From the NCBI GenBank assembly GCA_031266855.1, contig JAISAF010000222.1, positions 1 to 7,549 of the forward strand: 7,549 nucleotides of DNA, read 5' to 3'. Of this stretch, positions 5,675-7,549 are shown in pieces. The first letter of the stretch is position 1. The number at the start of each line of letters is the position of its first letter. The translations under genes and the position numbers were made by a program. Below the pieces are notes generated by a model, which did no database searches, was not told the origin of the DNA, and saw only the letters and a list, made by a program, of their open reading frames with translations. Origin of the DNA: Spirochaetales bacterium (GTDB taxonomy: Bacteria; Spirochaetota; Spirochaetia; DTKZ01).

Positions 5675-6768
5675 TGTTCGCACTGCTTCAAAAAGCGCCG
5701 ATACTGAAATTCAACGAAACCAGTTCCGACGCGGCGGATATATTTATTCTTATCGCGCTCATCGGCGGCCTGGCGGTTTTGGTGATATGGATAGCCATAG
5801 TAGGAACGAAGGCAACATCAAAACCAGGCAGTTACAGTAAAAGAGCCTTCCGCAAAAAAGCGAAACAGCTCCGGCTCTCAAAAACGCAAATACGGCTTCT
5901 TGAAACCGTTATAACAGAAATGAAATTCGCCAATCCCCTTCGGGCGCTGGAAAACTCTACCACACTTGACAAGCTGTTACGGCAAATGATGAATCATCTG
6001 GAAGAGCAGGAACTTTCTTCCGAAGAAAAAGAACTGCGAAAAAGCGTTATTTACGGCATCAAACAAACAATCGAAGCCAACTCCGACCAGTCGAAAATCA
6101 TTTCCTCAACATTAAGCCTGCCCATCAATACCGAAGTAAAAATCCGCGGAAACGACGGACAGACGCATATAAGTTATATCACCTCGAACATGCAAAGCAT
6201 GATAGGCATGGAAATGCCCGAAACACCAAACAGGGAAAAAAATACCTATCCCTGGCCGAAAGGCGAAGAACTGTCAATCGTATTTATCCGGGGCGGCACC
6301 GATGTCTACGCCTACAGAACAAAAGTACTCGGCTACAAAAACGTGCGCGGGGTTCTTTCTGTCTTTACCGAACACGGAAAGAACCTGAAACAGATACAGA
6401 AACGTCACGCGAAACGCAAAAAAATCGGCCGCCCGGCAGTACTGTATCAGGTAAACATTGTCGAAACAAAAGTTAAACGCAAACCCGTCCGGCAGGCCGT
6501 CGTCAACAGATCCCGCAGCCTTCTAGGCTCCATGCAGGATATTTCCGCCGGCGGCTGCGCGATTCTGGCACAGAACATTGTACCAAAAGGTTCGCTCGTA
6601 CAAGTCGATTTTGAAACCACGCGAGGCAAACCCGTCACCGTGTACGGCAAGGTACGGGGAATTACCTCAAACCTGCCACGCAGAAAACTCATACACGTTC
6701 AGTTTACCAATGTGTCCAGGAAAAACATGAATGCCATCCGGGACTTTGTCTACGAGTACGACATATAA
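5671..6768 (+). CDS. Membrane-anchored PilZ-domain protein (cyclic di-GMP receptor candidate)
   Basis: A 365-residue protein. One transmembrane helix lies at about 23-44 (DIFILIALIGGLAVLVIWI), followed by a very basic stretch, a helical region (about 60-140), and a beta-rich segment (about 150-240) like the N-terminal domain of YcgR-type proteins. The C-terminal PilZ domain (about 245-355) has the hallmark DISAGG at 290-295 (DxSxxG). An RxxxR motif, needed for cyclic di-GMP binding, could be RHAKR (245-249, in the usual place after the YcgR-like domain) or RKPVR (270-274, nearer the usual spacing to DxSxxG). The ATG at 5671 is chosen because GGGAG at 5659-5663 lies seven bases upstream, and it overlaps the previous stop as ATGA. 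Starts at 5665 and 5674 are possible. The basic region after the helix suggests that the C-terminal part is cytoplasmic. Being last in a flagellar operon suggests cyclic di-GMP control of motility. Confidence 0.9.
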   Translation: MMFALLQKAPILKFNETSSDAADIFILIALIGGLAVLVIWIAIVGTKATSKPGSYSKRAFRKKAKQLRLSKTQIRLLETVITEMKFANPLRALENSTTLDKLLRQMMNHLEEQELSSEEKELRKSVIYGIKQTIEANSDQSKIISSTLSLPINTEVKIRGNDGQTHISYITSNMQSMIGMEMPETPNREKNTYPWPKGEELSIVFIRGGTDVYAYRTKVLGYKNVRGVLSVFTEHGKNLKQIQKRHAKRKKIGRPAVLYQVNIVETKVKRKPVRQAVVNRSRSLLGSMQDISAGGCAILAQNIVPKGSLVQVDFETTRGKPVTVYGKVRGITSNLPRRKLIHVQFTNVSRKNMNAIRDFVYEYDI

Positions 6769-6775
6769 TTTCCCC

Positions 6776-6822
6776 CGCCCTCCTGAAAACCAATAACAGG
6801 ACGACTGTGGGCGCGTTTTTTT
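6776..6822 (+). terminator. Terminator candidate after the PilZ gene
   Basis: CGCCC (6776-6780) pairs with GGGCG (6809-6813), and TCCTG (6781-6785) stacks on it by pairing with CAGGA (6797-6801). A seven-base bulge interrupts the 3' side, and seven T follow at 6816-6822. It lies eight bases after the stop codon, where a terminator is expected. The bulge makes it weaker than the two flagellin terminators. Its T-run belongs to the dispersed repeat. Confidence 0.35.
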
Positions 6823-6876
6823 GGGCGCGCTTTTCGCGCGCCCAAAAAAACCGGGCTTTCCGCTCCAAGTCCTCGG
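6809..6876 (+). repeat. Dispersed repeat, right copy, with a perfect 15-bp hairpin
   Basis: The unit runs GGGCGCG, seven T, the palindrome GGGCGCGC-TTTTC-GCGCGCCC, seven A, then a 26-base core. Bases 6846-6876 are the exact reverse complement of 6-36. Bases 6816-6830 pair with 6836-6850 in a perfect 15-bp stem. On either strand the T-run comes before the GC stem and the A-run after it, so the hairpin itself is not an intrinsic terminator. Confidence 0.85.
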
Positions 6877-6913
6877 AAGCGCCGATGCGCTTCCTGTGGG
6901 CTTTCCGCTCCAA
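6853..6913 (+). repeat. Direct repeat of GGGCTTTCCGCTCCAA flanking an 8-bp hairpin
   Basis: The 16-base sequence GGGCTTTCCGCTCCAA occurs at 6853-6868 and again at 6898-6913, 45 bases apart. The first is followed by GTCCTCGG and the second by TCCCTCGC, so similarity continues imperfectly. Between them GGAAGCGC (6875-6882) pairs perfectly with GCGCTTCC (6887-6894) around the loop CGAT. With the copy at 6-60, this core occurs three times in the window. Confidence 0.8.
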
Positions 6914-6960
6914 TCCCTCGCGCGCGCACCAGCGGCTAACTGTAGCCATAAAATCAAACC

Positions 6961-6985
6961 CGCAAAATTGCTTCGCAATTTTGCG
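6961..6985 (+). repeat. Perfect 11-bp inverted repeat (hairpin)
   Basis: CGCAAAATTGC (6961-6971) pairs with GCAATTTTGCG (6975-6985) around TTC. The flanks ATCAAACC and GGTTTTGA extend the symmetry with one unpaired base. No T-run follows. It looks like another intergenic repeat unit; a role as a terminator or gene end is not indicated. Confidence 0.65.
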
Positions 6986-7100
6986 ATCTGGTTTTGAAGC
7001 TGCACACGTAACAGTGGGCTGAAAGCGTGGTAGCGGCATCTCAGAACCAGACCACGGAATCGCCCCTGGCAATTTCCGTTTTTATACTTTTTCGACTTAG

Positions 7101-7180
7101 CGGTAAATTTTTCTTTGCGGGTCAGGTTCAGGGCCGGTTCCGGTGTACCCTGACAGCGGCGGATTTACCGTGGTTCCGCC
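7101..7180 (+). other. Nested inverted repeats upstream of ssb
   Basis: CGGTAAAT (7101-7108) pairs with ATTTACCG (7163-7170). Inside it GTCAGG (7121-7126) pairs with CCTGAC (7149-7154), or alternatively TCAGGG (7128-7133) pairs with CCCTGA (7148-7153). GGCGGA (7158-7163) can also pair with TCCGCC (7175-7180), which would compete with the outer stem. This could be a structured RNA, a decayed repeat, or chance. No known RNA family is recognised. Confidence 0.3.
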
Positions 7181-7265
7181 TTAAATTCAGGAATTTCCTA
7201 AAAAAAATGAAAAAAATCACACTTTTTTTCTCTCCCGTTCAATCAAACCGTTAAATTTCATTGAT

Positions 7266-7304
7266 TATAATATATGGAAATACACATCTTGTTTTTTTTG
7301 GAGG
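7266..7304 (+). promoter_or_regulatory. Promoter -10 element and ribosome-binding site for ssb
   Basis: TATAAT at 7266-7271 is a perfect housekeeping-sigma -10 hexamer within A/T-rich DNA. The expected -35 position (about 7243-7248, TCAAAC) is poor. The Shine-Dalgarno GGAGG at 7300-7304 stands six bases before the ATG at 7311. The transcript would start near 7278 with a short leader of about 33 bases, so ssb appears to be transcribed independently of the flagellar genes. Confidence 0.55.
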
Positions 7305-7310
7305 CTTTAT

Positions 7311-7549
7311 ATGAACAGTCTGAACTCTATTCTTGTTGAGGGTAATCTGGTAAGGGATCCGAATCTGAACAAAACGCCGCGCGGTACGCAGGTGTGCACG
7401 TTCAGCCTGGCATGCAACAGGTCTTACCGCAGCATGGACAACCGGCAGCAGAAGGAGGTTTCATTTTTCGAAGTCGAGGTCTGGTCAAAACTGGCCGACG
7501 CCTGCGCGGAAACCCTGAAAAAAGGACGCGGCGTCAGGGTGGTTGGAAG
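7311..7549 (+). CDS. ssb: Single-stranded DNA-binding protein, 5' part (cut by the window end)
   Basis: The 79 visible codons stay open to the window edge. The product begins MNSLNSILVEGNLVRDPNLN, continues with TPRGTQVCTFSLACNRSYR and QQKEVSFFEVEVWSKLA, and ends KKGRGVRVVG. This is the OB-fold start of bacterial SSB: a first strand followed by GNLVRDP, the FSLA.NR strand, the W of EVEVWSKLA, and L.KG..V.V.G. SSB coats single-stranded DNA in replication, repair and recombination as a tetramer. The C-terminal tail that recruits partners lies outside the window. The gene has its own -10 box and strong ribosome site. Neither rpsF nor any other ribosomal gene precedes it, unlike the common rpsF-ssb-rpsR operon. 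Confidence 0.93.
   Translation, partial: MNSLNSILVEGNLVRDPNLNKTPRGTQVCTFSLACNRSYRSMDNRQQKEVSFFEVEVWSKLADACAETLKKGRGVRVVG

Larger units (their letters stand above)
6769..7310. other. Repeat-rich non-coding region between the PilZ gene and ssb
   Basis: No gene is supported in these 542 bases. In order they hold: a bulged terminator candidate (6776-6822), the right copy of the dispersed repeat (6809-6876), a perfect 8-bp hairpin (6875-6894), a second copy of the 16-base repeat core (6898-6913), small hairpins GGCTA/TAGCC (6934-6947) and an 11-bp stem (6961-6985), a nested stem region (7101-7180), A/T-rich DNA, and the ssb promoter and ribosome site. Short open frames in both directions are repeat-derived and look spurious. 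Confidence 0.7.

Noticed and set aside
7025..7062. tRNA-like phrase (GCGTGGTAGCGGCATCTCAG)
   Set aside because: No acceptor stem, T-arm consensus or proper anticodon arm can be folded around it on either strand.
6704..7072. Open frames on the - strand across the repeat region, with repeated LERKA peptides
   Set aside because: The peptide repetition comes from the DNA repeat core. No ribosome site or recognisable domain is present, and the frame overlaps the end of the PilZ gene.
7027..7254. 75-codon frame from a GTG before ssb
   Set aside because: It has no ribosome site, no recognisable motif, and runs through inverted repeats and A/T-rich promoter DNA.

Overview
The window looks like chromosomal DNA from a spirochaete close to Treponema. 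It carries two tandem FlaB-type periplasmic flagellins of about 285 residues that lack the variable outer domains. Next come flaG, an unusually long fliD (671 codons against about 470 in enteric bacteria), a conserved-looking protein of unknown function, and a membrane-anchored PilZ protein. The 5' end of a single-stranded DNA-binding protein gene closes the window. By eye the base composition is near 50% GC, which fits the higher-GC treponemes (T. pallidum, termite-gut species) better than T. denticola. The genus is an inference from gene family and order.

Layout. 1-304: one copy of a dispersed repeat, a sigma-28-like promoter, and a long flaB leader ending in a GGA-loop hairpin and a strong ribosome site. 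305-1165: flaB, first copy, followed by a strong terminator. 1166-1445: a second leader that ends with the same hairpin/ribosome-site geometry. 1446-2300: flaB, second copy, followed by a palindrome, a hairpin and a strong terminator. 2418-6768: flaG, fliD, an unknown gene and a PilZ gene, all on + with gaps of 21 and 11 bases and then a 4-base overlap, so probably one transcript. 6769-7310: a non-coding stretch full of repeats and hairpins. 7311-7549: ssb, cut by the window end.

How the genes fit together. The flagellins form the filament core, FliD caps it and chaperones flagellin insertion, and FlaG is linked in other bacteria to filament length. The PilZ protein would bring in cyclic di-GMP control. 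The unknown protein sits where fliS/fliT chaperone genes sit downstream of fliD in many bacteria. Terminators after each flaB would let flagellin mRNA greatly exceed cap-gene mRNA.

Most interesting signals. (1) Both flaB leaders carry an 8-bp hairpin with a 5-base loop containing GGA, ending 22-24 bases before the start codon. The stems have unrelated sequences. This is the layout expected for CsrA (FliW-antagonised) translational control. (2) A shared 31-base identical core, within a longer similar repeat, lies in inverted orientation at both ends of the flagellar block. (3) FliD has a beta-rich, carbohydrate-binding-like insertion and a calcium-loop-like motif.
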